This document shows, one piece after another, positions 18,261-25,604 of a stretch of 64,000 nucleotides of DNA (its first letter is position 1; each line of letters begins with the position of its first letter). Made by a program: the position numbers and the translations under genes. The stretch lies in NCBI RefSeq assembly GCF_040685555.1, contig NZ_JBFBIK010000031.1, positions 1-64,000 on the forward strand, read 5' to 3'. This DNA is from Sphaerisporangium sp040685555 (lineage in GTDB: Bacteria; Actinomycetota; Actinomycetes; Streptosporangiales; Streptosporangiaceae). The notes beneath the pieces are model-generated. The model saw only the letters and a program-made list of their open reading frames with translations, ran no database searches and was not told the DNA's origin.

Positions 18261-19562
18261 CTAAACGGCGTCGAGGCCGGCTTGGGCGTCCTTGTCGGTG
18301 ACGCCCGCGGAGTCGAAGGTGGCCACGTCGTGCATGACCCGTACGGCCGCGCTCACCAGCGGATACGCGAGCAGTGCCCCCGTGCCCTCGCCGAGCCGGA
18401 GCTCCAGATCGACCAGGGGACGGAGGCCGAGGTGGTCGAGTGCGATGGCGTGCCCGGGCTCGGCCGAGCGGTGCCCCGCCACGCAGTAGTCGACGGCGTC
18501 GGGTGCCAGCGCGGCGGCGGCCAGCGCGGCCGATCCGGCGATGACCCCGTCGAGGATGACCGGCACGCCCGCCGCGGCGGCGCCGAGGACGAACCCGGCG
18601 ATCGCGGCGTGCTCCAGCCCGCCCACCGCCGCCAGCCTGCGCAGAGCGTCATCCACGGCGGCCGACCCGTGCGCGACCCGCTCAGCGGCATCCGCCATGC
18701 CGAACGCCGGACCCTGCCCGGCCGGACCCGCGCCGTCCACCGTCTCGGACGCCGAACCATGACCGGAGGCACCCGCGCCGTCCACCGTCTCGGACGGCGA
18801 ACCATGACCGGAGGGACCGGCGCCGTCCACCGTCTCGGACGGCGAGGCGGCACGGCCGGGTGGGAGGGTGGAGATGCCGTTGACCTCAAGGCCGCGGCGG
18901 ACGATCTCGATCTTGCGGCTGAGGGTCGCGGTGTCGGCGCCGGTGCCCCTGCCGGTGGTCTCCGCCGCGTCGGCGCCGGTGAAGGCGCAGATGAGGGCGG
19001 CGGACGCGGTGGTGTTCGCGATGCCCATGTCACCGGTGATCAGGCAGGCGGCCCCCGCTCCGATCAGGTCGCGGGCCACGGATATGCCGGCTTCGATCGC
19101 CGCCACGGCCTGGGCGGGGGTCATGGCCGGGCCACGCGACAGGTCGGCCGTGCCGAACGCGACCTTGCGGGAGACCAGGCCCGGCGCCTCGGGCAGGCCG
19201 GAGGCGACGCCGACGTCGACCACGGTCACCGACGTGCCGACCTGCGCGGCGAAGGCGTTGGCCACGGCCCCGCCCGCGAGGAAGTTAGTCACCATCTGGG
19301 TGGTGACCTCCTGCGGCCAGGGGCTGACCCCCTGGGCGTGCACGCCGTGGTCGGCGGCGAAGATGGCCAGCGCTGCGGGCGTCGGAAGCGGCGGCGGGCA
19401 GGCACCCGCGACGCCGGCGAGCCGCACCGCGACCTCCTCCAGCACGCCGAGCGCGCCACGCGGCTTGGTCAGCCGATCTTGGTGTGCCCGCGCGTCGGCC
19501 ATGGCCTGCCGGTCGGCCGGCCGGATCGCCGCCAAGGTCTGCCGGAGGATCTCCACGCTCAT
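18261..19562 (-). CDS. cobT: Nicotinate-nucleotide--dimethylbenzimidazole phosphoribosyltransferase CobT with repeat insertion
   Basis: 433 residues versus about 350 in the family. It activates dimethylbenzimidazole as alpha-ribazole phosphate for the lower ligand of cobalamin. Visible motifs: FAADHGVHAQGVS, GDMGIANTTASAAL, and the catalytic Glu near the end in RLGEGTGALLAYPL. The extra length is an insertion at about residues 235-285 made of 15-residue repeats (SETVDGAGPSGHG type) from a 45-bp DNA repeat, between NGISTLPPG and the next family segment. It lies in a surface loop region, so activity may be kept. The cbiX stop is three bases upstream, so the two are co-transcribed. Confidence 0.9.
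   Translation of the reverse strand: MSVEILRQTLAAIRPADRQAMADARAHQDRLTKPRGALGVLEEVAVRLAGVAGACPPPLPTPAALAIFAADHGVHAQGVSPWPQEVTTQMVTNFLAGGAVANAFAAQVGTSVTVVDVGVASGLPEAPGLVSRKVAFGTADLSRGPAMTPAQAVAAIEAGISVARDLIGAGAACLITGDMGIANTTASAALICAFTGADAAETTGRGTGADTATLSRKIEIVRRGLEVNGISTLPPGRAASPSETVDGAGPSGHGSPSETVDGAGASGHGSASETVDGAGPAGQGPAFGMADAAERVAHGSAAVDDALRRLAAVGGLEHAAIAGFVLGAAAAGVPVILDGVIAGSAALAAAALAPDAVDYCVAGHRSAEPGHAIALDHLGLRPLVDLELRLGEGTGALLAYPLVSAAVRVMHDVATFDSAGVTDKDAQAGLDAV
18730..18845. repeat. 45-bp in-frame tandem repeat inside cobT
   Basis: Copies start at 18730, 18775 and 18820 with GCGCCGTCCACCGTCTCGGA; the first two are complete and differ at few bases, the third is partial. The period is a multiple of three, so the cobT frame stays open. 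Confidence 0.9.
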
Positions 19563-19565
19563 CGG

Positions 19566-20699
19566 TCAGACCAGCCCGTCGACCATCGCGGCCTCGTCGC
19601 GGGGGAGCATTCGCACGGCGGGCTTGCCCACGCGGATGACATCCTGACCGCCTTCCTCCAGGGAATCGACGCGGGTGACGCCGTCATCCAGGGGCTCGAC
19701 ACCGTCCAGAGACAACTGCACGCCCACCTTCTCCAGAAGCTCGTCCCCAGCCTGGCCTGAAACCAGCGGCTCCGCAATGCCCAGGACGCGTTCCTCGGCG
19801 TCCTCCAGCGGCCACAGGTCGGCGGTGCCGAGGATCTCGTCCTCGGCGTCCGCGACCGGCTCGGCACAGCCGGGGCCGGGCGCGGAGAGGTCGGTCGCCT
19901 CCAGCACCTCTTCGTACCGCTCGATGATCAGGTCGGCGAGGCCCTCGCAGTCGCCGATCACCTCCGCGCAGCGCACGTCGAGGTCGATGTGCCCGGCGGC
20001 GTAGGCGAGGGCCTCGGCCCAGATGCGTTCGAGCACTCCCCCGGCGAACAGCAGGTAAGGGAGCACGACGACCCGCTTGGCGCCCAGGCGGCGGCAGCGC
20101 TCGATGCCCTGGGCGACGCTCGGCGGGGCGTCCGCGACGTAGGCCGTCTCGACGGTCAGCAACTCGGGGGCGTGCGTCTCCCAGAACAGCCGCGAGACCC
20201 GGTGCACCTCGGCGTTGGCCCCGGTGTCGGCCGATCCGTGGCCGACCAGGACGACGGCGGTCTCGGCGGGCGACACCGGCTCCCACGGCGCGTCGCCGTG
20301 GTCGTCGGTCATGGAGACCGCCGCGAGGCGGGGCATCTCGGCGAGCGCGTCGGCGAGGCGCTCGGCCATCAGCGCGAGCACCTGCGGCGAGGCACCGAGG
20401 GCCGGGCCGTGGTCGCAGGTGAGGGTCGGATGGACCACGCGCGCCCTCGCGATCGCGGCGGGGATGTCCTCGCTTTCGCCGAGCGCGAGGGGAATCGCCA
20501 CCAGGCGGTGGTGGCCCCGTGCGACCAGCGAGGCGACGGAATCGCTCAGCGACGGGCGTCCCTTGGCGACGAACCCACCTGACACATCCGCCACTAACTG
20601 GTCGAGTCGGCACCGCAGCCGGTGGACGAAACGGCCGAACTCTGCTGCACCGGTGTCATCGTGGGCGCCGTGCCCTATGAGAAGGAGCGGCGGCTTCAT
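19566..20699 (-). CDS. cbiX: Sirohydrochlorin chelatase (CbiX family) with acidic tail
   Basis: 377 residues. Two CbiX-like halves: PPLLLIGHGAHDD at residue 3 and VLVGHGSADTGAN at about 150, each with the metal-binding His after Gly; KRVVVLPYLLFAGGVLERI and ERYEEVLEAT complete the second half by about residue 270. It inserts Co2+ (cobalamin) or Fe2+ (sirohaem) into sirohydrochlorin. The remaining 105 residues are an acidic low-complexity tail (AEPVADAEDE, LEDAEERVLG) not needed by the fold. The start MKPPLLLIGHG with GGAG nine bases upstream was preferred to an earlier in-frame ATG. No cobalamin riboswitch was found upstream. Confidence 0.85.
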   Translation of the reverse strand: MKPPLLLIGHGAHDDTGAAEFGRFVHRLRCRLDQLVADVSGGFVAKGRPSLSDSVASLVARGHHRLVAIPLALGESEDIPAAIARARVVHPTLTCDHGPALGASPQVLALMAERLADALAEMPRLAAVSMTDDHGDAPWEPVSPAETAVVLVGHGSADTGANAEVHRVSRLFWETHAPELLTVETAYVADAPPSVAQGIERCRRLGAKRVVVLPYLLFAGGVLERIWAEALAYAAGHIDLDVRCAEVIGDCEGLADLIIERYEEVLEATDLSAPGPGCAEPVADAEDEILGTADLWPLEDAEERVLGIAEPLVSGQAGDELLEKVGVQLSLDGVEPLDDGVTRVDSLEEGGQDVIRVGKPAVRMLPRDEAAMVDGLV

Positions 20700-20871
20700 G
20701 TGGATCTCCGATACTTTGACCTGCGGATATGTTGGTCGGGCCGAGAGGATATCCGAATCTGTCAATCCATGGACATCGCTTTGCGGAGCATTTGGTCAAG
20801 ACAAGACCGACCGTTCATCATGATCTGGGCCGGCCGGTCGCCCTGCGAGGCGTGTGGCCGCCGGCCTTACC

Positions 20872-21987
20872 TCAGGCCGTCTCGCCCTTGAGCAAACTGA
20901 ACAGCACGGCGTCGGAGATCCCCCCGGACACGGGCAGGGCCCGCCGGAGCACCCCCTCCTCGACGAACCCGGCCTTACGCGCGACGCCCTGGCTCGCGAC
21001 GTTGCCCACGGCGGCGAGCAGGGTGACGCGGTGGAAGCCCCGCATCATGAGGAAGGTGGTGACCGCGCGCGTCGCCTCCCAGGCGAAACCCTGGCGCCGC
21101 GCCCACGGCGAGATCCAGTAGCCGACCTCGACGTCCCCGCGCTCCCAGTCGGCCCGCTGCACGCCGGCCGATCCGGCGAGGCGGCCTCCCGCCTTGGGCT
21201 CGATGGCGAACTGCACGCCGTTCACGGAGTCGGCGTGGGCGAACCTGGTGCACCAGTCGTAGGCGCGCTGGAGGTCGTACCCCTCGGCCCAGGGCATCCA
21301 GCGATTCATCTCGGGGTCACGGTCGACGGCGGCGAAGACGTCCCTCGCGTCGGTGCCGGTGAAGGGGCGCAGGATGAGGCGCTCGCTCTCCAGCCGGACG
21401 CCGGTGCCGAAGCCGCGGCCGTTCATCGTGGGCGGCCCCATGACGATGTCGCGGGATAGCAGCCCGAAGACCACCAGGTCGTGCGGCCCGTCGTCCTCGA
21501 AGCCCGCGCCGCGCAGCACGCCCTCGCGGGTGAAACCGGCCTTCTCTGCGACCCGGAGGGAGGCGGCGTTGTCGAGGTTGGCGCGCAGCTCGATGCGTCG
21601 CAGGCCGCCCTTGGTGAGCATCCACTCGGTCAGGCCGCTGACGGCTTCGGGGGCGTAGCCACGGCCCCGGTGCGCGGGGTGGACGCCGTACCCGATCTCG
21701 GCGGTGGCGGCCCCCCATACGGTCTTGAACAGGCTGACGGCGCCGACGATCGCCCCTTCGGCGACCATCGCGAGGTGGATGCCCTGCCCGGATCGCCACA
21801 ACTCGTGCACGCCGTACGACAGCCACTGGGCCACGCCGGACACGTGCCCCGGCACGCCGGGCGGGAGGAAACGCGCCCCGGACTCGATGATCGCACGGAC
21901 CCGGTCGGCGTCGCGGGGGCCGAAGGGCCGTATGATCAGCCGCCTCGTCGTGATCGTCAAGTGCTGATCGAAACCGGTCAATTCCAT
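20872..21987 (-). CDS. Tandem GNAT acetyltransferase (RimJ/RimL type, two domains)
   Basis: 371 residues with two GNAT domains of the ribosomal-protein acetyltransferase type. Domain 1: ITTRRLIIRPFGPRDADRVR at about 10-30 and HPAHRGRGYAPEAVSGL at about 100-115. Domain 2: RLESERLILRPFTGTDARD at about 200 and ISPWARRQGFAWEATRAVT at about 290-310. Both keep the acetyl-CoA R-x-x-G motif (HRGRGY, RRQGFA). Substrates could be N-termini of proteins or small amines; antibiotic modification is possible but unsupported. It is monocistronic by spacing on both sides. Confidence 0.88.
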   Translation of the reverse strand: MELTGFDQHLTITTRRLIIRPFGPRDADRVRAIIESGARFLPPGVPGHVSGVAQWLSYGVHELWRSGQGIHLAMVAEGAIVGAVSLFKTVWGAATAEIGYGVHPAHRGRGYAPEAVSGLTEWMLTKGGLRRIELRANLDNAASLRVAEKAGFTREGVLRGAGFEDDGPHDLVVFGLLSRDIVMGPPTMNGRGFGTGVRLESERLILRPFTGTDARDVFAAVDRDPEMNRWMPWAEGYDLQRAYDWCTRFAHADSVNGVQFAIEPKAGGRLAGSAGVQRADWERGDVEVGYWISPWARRQGFAWEATRAVTTFLMMRGFHRVTLLAAVGNVASQGVARKAGFVEEGVLRRALPVSGGISDAVLFSLLKGETA

Positions 21988-22155
21988 CCCCCTTGTACGG
22001 ACATATCAGCTCACCGCACATTGGGGGTTGTCCGCAACTTGAAGGGCCCTTGGTGGAGGGACAAGGTCGGCCGACCCCCAAGGACCCGATTTTCTCACGT
22101 CACACGCGTCACAGATGACAGCTCACCACCCGGCCGCGACGCCGGTCTCGCCGGA

Positions 22156-23328
22156 CTACGAGGCGGAGCTCAGCGCCTCCCGCCACCGCACCCGCGCGCC
22201 CGTACGCAGGACCGCGCGCTGGTAGATGCGGCCGCCGGCGAGCAGCATGACCGCCGCCGCGAGGAGCATCAGACCCATCGCCAGGCCCGTCTCCCAGAGC
22301 GGCACCTCGATGACGGCCGCCCTCACCGGCATGACCATGCCGGAGAACGGCGGGACGATCGAGAGCACGTGCGTCAGCGTCCCGTCCGGGGACTGGACCG
22401 CGAGGAACCCGATCAGGTAGCTCACCATCAGCAGCATCGTGGCGGGCGTCAGCACGCCGCTGAGCTCCTCCTGCCGGGACACCAGCGAGGCGATCGCCGC
22501 GTACATCGCCGCGTAGAAGGCGTAGCCGAGCAGGAACCACACGATGGCCCCCGCCACCACGCCGTACGTGCCGTCGGGCAGCTCCGGCACCGCGCCGGTG
22601 ACCTGGGCCGCCACGAGACCCACCGCGGCGATCACCAGGATCTGCGAGAGCCCGAGCACGCCGAGGCCGATGACCTTGCCCGCCAGGAGCTGCCACGGCC
22701 GTACCGCGGTGAGGAGGATCTCGACGATCCTGCTGCCCTTCTCCTCCACCACGCCCATGGCCACCCAGGTGCAGATCTGCATGAGCAGCATGAACAGGAT
22801 GACGACGATGGTCACCGCGATCACGGTCCGGACCGTGGCGTCCTCGCCGCTGCCGTTGAGCGTGACCTCCTTCATCGGCCGCACCTGCTGCGCCTGCCCG
22901 ACCTTGGCGGGATCGAGGCCGGCGGCGGTGAGGTTCTCCTCGGTCGCCACCATGCGGTGGGCGGTGTCGAGGATGACCGAGAGACCCCGGCCGACCACCG
23001 TCTTGGAGATCACCGTCGCGTTCTCCACGACCGCCGCCTCGACGTCGCCGTCCGCGACGGCCTTGCGCGCCGCCGCCTCGCCGGCGTAGCGGGTGACCTT
23101 GATGGTGAGGTCGGCCCCTGGCTGGACCTGCGCGGTGAGCGCGGCCTGGAGCCGGTCTGTCTGCGTGCCCACCAGGCCCACGGTGTAGTCGGTGCCGCCG
23201 CCCATCAGCTTCGGAAGGGCTGCCAGCACGGCCACCAGCACCGCCGTGACCAGCAGGCCGTAGCGGTATCCCTTGGTACGGCTCCGCACGCTGATCTCGC
23301 GCCGGGCGACCAGAGCTACGGCGTTCAC
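22156..23328 (-). CDS. ABC-2 type exporter permease (NatB-like)
   Basis: 390 residues. One N-terminal membrane helix (GLLVTAVLVAVLAALPKL), a large external loop at 60-170 with GTQTDRLQAAL, then five to six membrane helices at 210-385. Gene order and shape match Na+-exporting or drug-exporting NatAB systems. The GTG start overlaps the stop of the ATPase gene by four bases. It would form a dimeric channel in the cytoplasmic membrane driven by the ATPase. Substrate unknown. Confidence 0.85.
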   Translation of the reverse strand: MNAVALVARREISVRSRTKGYRYGLLVTAVLVAVLAALPKLMGGGTDYTVGLVGTQTDRLQAALTAQVQPGADLTIKVTRYAGEAAARKAVADGDVEAAVVENATVISKTVVGRGLSVILDTAHRMVATEENLTAAGLDPAKVGQAQQVRPMKEVTLNGSGEDATVRTVIAVTIVVILFMLLMQICTWVAMGVVEEKGSRIVEILLTAVRPWQLLAGKVIGLGVLGLSQILVIAAVGLVAAQVTGAVPELPDGTYGVVAGAIVWFLLGYAFYAAMYAAIASLVSRQEELSGVLTPATMLLMVSYLIGFLAVQSPDGTLTHVLSIVPPFSGMVMPVRAAVIEVPLWETGLAMGLMLLAAAVMLLAGGRIYQRAVLRTGARVRWREALSSAS

Positions 23329-24248
23329 GCGACCACCTCACGGAAGATCTCGGCGAGCGAGGGCTCCTGCCATCCGAAGTGCTGCACCCTGCCGGCGCTC
23401 GTGGCGACGCGCAGCACCTCCTGGTCGTCGGCCGGCGTCAGGATCACCTCGTCGTAACGCCCGGTGGCCTCCGCCTGGGCGAAGTCCCCATGGGGCGGCC
23501 GGTCGGTCTTGGAGATGATCTCTCCAGGGAGCCGGTCGGCCCACCCGGACTCGGCGCCGGTCACGACGACGCGCAGGCGCTTGCGCGACTCCCGTGCGCG
23601 CAGCTCCGACACGGTGCCTCCGGCGATCATGCGGCCGGCCTTGATGATGCCGACCGAGTCGCACAACCGTTCCACCAGGTCGAGCTGGTGGCTGGAGAAC
23701 ACGACCGGCACCCCCGCGGCCGTGCGTTCGGCGAGCACCGCGGCCAGGGCGTCGACCGCGATGGGGTCGAGGCCGGAGAACGGCTCGTCGAGCACCAGCA
23801 CCTCGGGCTCGTGGATGAGCGCCACGGCCAGCTGCACGCGCTGCTGGTTGCCCAGCGACAGGCTGTCCACGTTGTCGCCGCGCCGCTCGGTGAGCCCGAG
23901 CCGCTCGATCAGGGCCTCCGACGACCGCCGCGCGGCCTCCGCGCCCATGCCGCCGAGCATGCCGAAGTACTCGATCTGCTCAGCGACGCGCATCTTGGCG
24001 TACAGCCCGCGCTCCTCCGGCATGTAGCCGAACCTGCGGCGGGTCTCGAAGCCGGCCCGTCTGCCCCTCCACCGGACCTCGCCGCCGTCGGCGGCGAGCA
24101 CGCCCATCACGATGCGCATCGTCGTCGTCTTGCCCGCGCCGTTGGCGCCGACGAAGCCGAACATCTCGCCGGGGCCCACCGTGAGGCTCACGCCGTCGAG
24201 GGCCACCGTGTCGCCATACCGTTTCCTGAGCCCGTCCACCTCAAGCAT
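23325..24248 (-). CDS. ABC exporter ATPase
   Basis: 307 residues. Walker A GANGAGKTTTMRIV, Q-loop YMPEERGLYAKM, signature LSLGNQQRVQLAVAL, Walker B VLVLDEPFSGLDPIAV and switch His in VVFSSHQLDLVE. The C-terminal 80 residues are the DUF4162-type extension common in exporters. It energises the permease gene after it. The ATG overlaps the end of the regulator gene by eight bases, so all four genes (membrane peptide, regulator, ATPase, permease) are one operon. Confidence 0.92.
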   Translation of the reverse strand: MLEVDGLRKRYGDTVALDGVSLTVGPGEMFGFVGANGAGKTTTMRIVMGVLAADGGEVRWRGRRAGFETRRRFGYMPEERGLYAKMRVAEQIEYFGMLGGMGAEAARRSSEALIERLGLTERRGDNVDSLSLGNQQRVQLAVALIHEPEVLVLDEPFSGLDPIAVDALAAVLAERTAAGVPVVFSSHQLDLVERLCDSVGIIKAGRMIAGGTVSELRARESRKRLRVVVTGAESGWADRLPGEIISKTDRPPHGDFAQAEATGRYDEVILTPADDQEVLRVATSAGRVQHFGWQEPSLAEIFREVVA

Positions 24249-24558
24249 GGGGGGATCCCTTCATGATCTTTTCGAGTACGGAGACGTACTCCTGGAAGGC
24301 CTCGCGCCCCTTGGGGGTGAGCGAGAGCCACGTGCCGGGCTTCTTGCTGACGAAGGCCTTCTGGACCTTGACGTAACCGGCCTCTTCGAGGGTCAGCATG
24401 TGCTTGGACAGCAGGGAGTCGCTGACCTCGATCGTGTCGCGCAGGAACCGGAACTCGACGTTCTCGGCGGCGGCCAGCGCCGCCATGATCGACAGTCGCA
24501 CGGGCGTGTGGATGAGCGGGTCGAGGTGGTGCCGGGGGTGGGCTCCGTTCCCGGTCAC
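24241..24558 (-). CDS. Winged-helix regulator of the exporter operon
   Basis: 105 residues from the GTG that overlaps the stop of the small membrane protein (GTGA). The wHTH is clear: PVRLSIMAALAAAENVEFRF, then DTIEVSDSLLSKHMLTLEEA (recognition helix) and VSKKPGTWLSLTPKGREAFQ as the wing. This is the small MarR/PadR-related type often found as the first gene of ABC exporter operons, where it represses its own operon. A CAAGT/ACTTG inverted repeat before the operon is a candidate site. Confidence 0.85.
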   Translation of the reverse strand: MTGNGAHPRHHLDPLIHTPVRLSIMAALAAAENVEFRFLRDTIEVSDSLLSKHMLTLEEAGYVKVQKAFVSKKPGTWLSLTPKGREAFQEYVSVLEKIMKGSPHA

Positions 24559-24752
24559 CGCTCGCGTTCCCACGTGTGCAGGCGCCAGCCCGCGTACAGC
24601 ACGGGCGTCGCCGCGGCGACCGCCACGGCGAGGCCCGTCGCGCTCCACCGGGCCGAGGGGCTCTCGGGGACGAGGGAGGTGAAGAACGCCGCGCCTACGC
24701 GGCCGATCTCCTCGAGCGCGGCGTCGGCGCTCAGATCGTCACTGGCGTTCAT
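24555..24752 (-). CDS. Small single-span membrane protein, operon leader
   Basis: 65 residues: a soluble N-terminal half (ASDDLSADAALEEIGRVG), one membrane helix (ATGLAVAVAAATPVLYAGW at about 38-56) and a basic end (RLHTWERER). It has a good ribosome site (GAAGGAGGGAG) and is translationally coupled to the regulator. Such small proteins beside wHTH regulators may sequester the regulator at the membrane; this is inference. Confidence 0.7.
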   Translation of the reverse strand: MNASDDLSADAALEEIGRVGAAFFTSLVPESPSARWSATGLAVAVAAATPVLYAGWRLHTWERER

Positions 24753-24788
24753 TGGGCTTCTCCCTCCTTCATGCGTTCAAAAACGTAT

Positions 24789-24824
24789 CAAGTACTCAAC
24801 TCCCATTCAAGTGGTGTCTACTTG
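24789..24824 (-). promoter_or_regulatory. Candidate operator/promoter of the exporter operon
   Basis: CAAGTGGTGTCTACTTG (24808-24824) is a five-base inverted repeat around seven bases, with a further CAAGT at 24789. On the minus strand TTGAAT and TACGTT are 17 bases apart in the same place and could be -35 and -10. The GC content is far below the neighbours. Confidence 0.4.
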
Positions 24825-24886
24825 TTCAAGATATGACGAACCCCGGCACGGCCGTACGGGCCATGCCGGGGGTGTCGCCTCGCGGA

Positions 24887-25540
24887 CTACGGGAGGATCT
24901 CGGCGATGATCACTTCCAGCGTGCGGGGGCCGTGCACGCCCTCGACGCGGTTCAGCTCGATGTCGCTGGTCGCCGAGGGCCCGCTGATCCACGTCAGGGG
25001 CCGTACCGGGTCGAGGCGGGCGACCGCCTCCGGCACGCCGCTCACCACCTGCCCGGCCCGCACCACGCACAGGTGGTAGTCCGGCACGAGGGTCAGGGCC
25101 CTGCGGCCCTGGCCGGGGCCGGCGTCGAGCACGATCGTGCCGGTCTCGGCGATCCCGACCGCACAACCGGTGACCACGCCGTCCGCCGTTTCCAGACGGG
25201 CGGCACCGAGCGGCGGATCGTCCAGGAGCCGCTCCAGGCCGGGCGCGGCGGCCAGCCACTCTTCCGGCAGCCCGTCGGGTACGACCACCCGCCGCGCTCC
25301 CCGGGCGGACAGCGCCAGGGCGACGGTGGCGGCGACCTCGCGCTCCGGTACGACGTGCACGATCGCCCGGTAGTCACGGACCCGCTCGGCGAACAGCTCG
25401 GTGATCAGCTCTGGGGGCCCGGACACGTGGCGCGTCCGGTACCCGCGGGGGATCTCCACCTCGGGCGCGCCCGCGACGGCCGCGCGGATCCGGGAGAGGA
25501 TCCGGTCGCGGGAGCTCCGCGTCTCGGACGGACGGCTCAT
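24887..25540 (-). CDS. lutC: Lactate utilisation protein LutC (LUD domain)
   Basis: 217 residues with the LUD fold typical of LutC/YkgG: a helical N-terminus (SRDRILSRIRAAVAG), the middle VVPDGLPEEWLAA and the conserved C-terminal part AVGIAETGTIVLDAGPGQGR, RALTLVPDYHLCVV, GPSATSDIELNRVEGVHGPR. With LutA and LutB it forms the iron-sulfur L-lactate dehydrogenase. Its start lies in the second copy of a 29-bp duplicated segment, and its ATG overlaps the TGA of a 17-codon frame created by that duplication rather than the lutB stop itself. Confidence 0.92.
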   Translation of the reverse strand: MSRPSETRSSRDRILSRIRAAVAGAPEVEIPRGYRTRHVSGPPELITELFAERVRDYRAIVHVVPEREVAATVALALSARGARRVVVPDGLPEEWLAAAPGLERLLDDPPLGAARLETADGVVTGCAVGIAETGTIVLDAGPGQGRRALTLVPDYHLCVVRAGQVVSGVPEAVARLDPVRPLTWISGPSATSDIELNRVEGVHGPRTLEVIIAEILP

Positions 25541-25604
25541 CGGTGCCCTCCCTCGGCGTGGTTCCCGGACGGACGGGACGGACGGCTCATCGGTGCCCTC
25601 CCTC
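25526..25604. repeat. 50-bp-period tandem duplication at the lutB/lutC junction
   Basis: GGACGGACGGCTCATCGGTG and nine further bases occur at 25526-25554 and again, identical, at 25576-25604. Each copy contains the end of lutB, a ribosome site and the start of lutC. Confidence 0.92.
25537..25590 (-). CDS. 17-codon chimeric mini-frame between lutB and lutC
   Basis: The upstream copy of the duplicated segment has an ATG that overlaps the lutB stop (ATGA) and the ribosome site GGAGGG. It reads MSRPS at its start, as LutC does, and EGGHR at its end, as LutB does, and stops in an ATGA overlap with the true lutC start. It would keep translational coupling through the insertion. A functional peptide is unlikely. 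Confidence 0.4.
   Translation of the reverse strand: MSRPSRPSGNHAEGGHR

Noticed and set aside
16989..19760. 923-codon open frame on the plus strand opposite cysG, agmatinase and cobT
   Set aside because: It is the antisense of three well-supported genes; Gly/Arg/His/Val-rich, no motif, no ribosome site.
20700..20871. Cobalamin riboswitch upstream of cbiX
   Set aside because: No B12-box-like conserved sequence or matching stem set could be read in the leader.
21481..23457. 658-codon plus-strand frame opposite the GNAT and permease genes
   Set aside because: Antisense artefact of GC-rich third positions; His/Arg/Asp-rich composition without fold.
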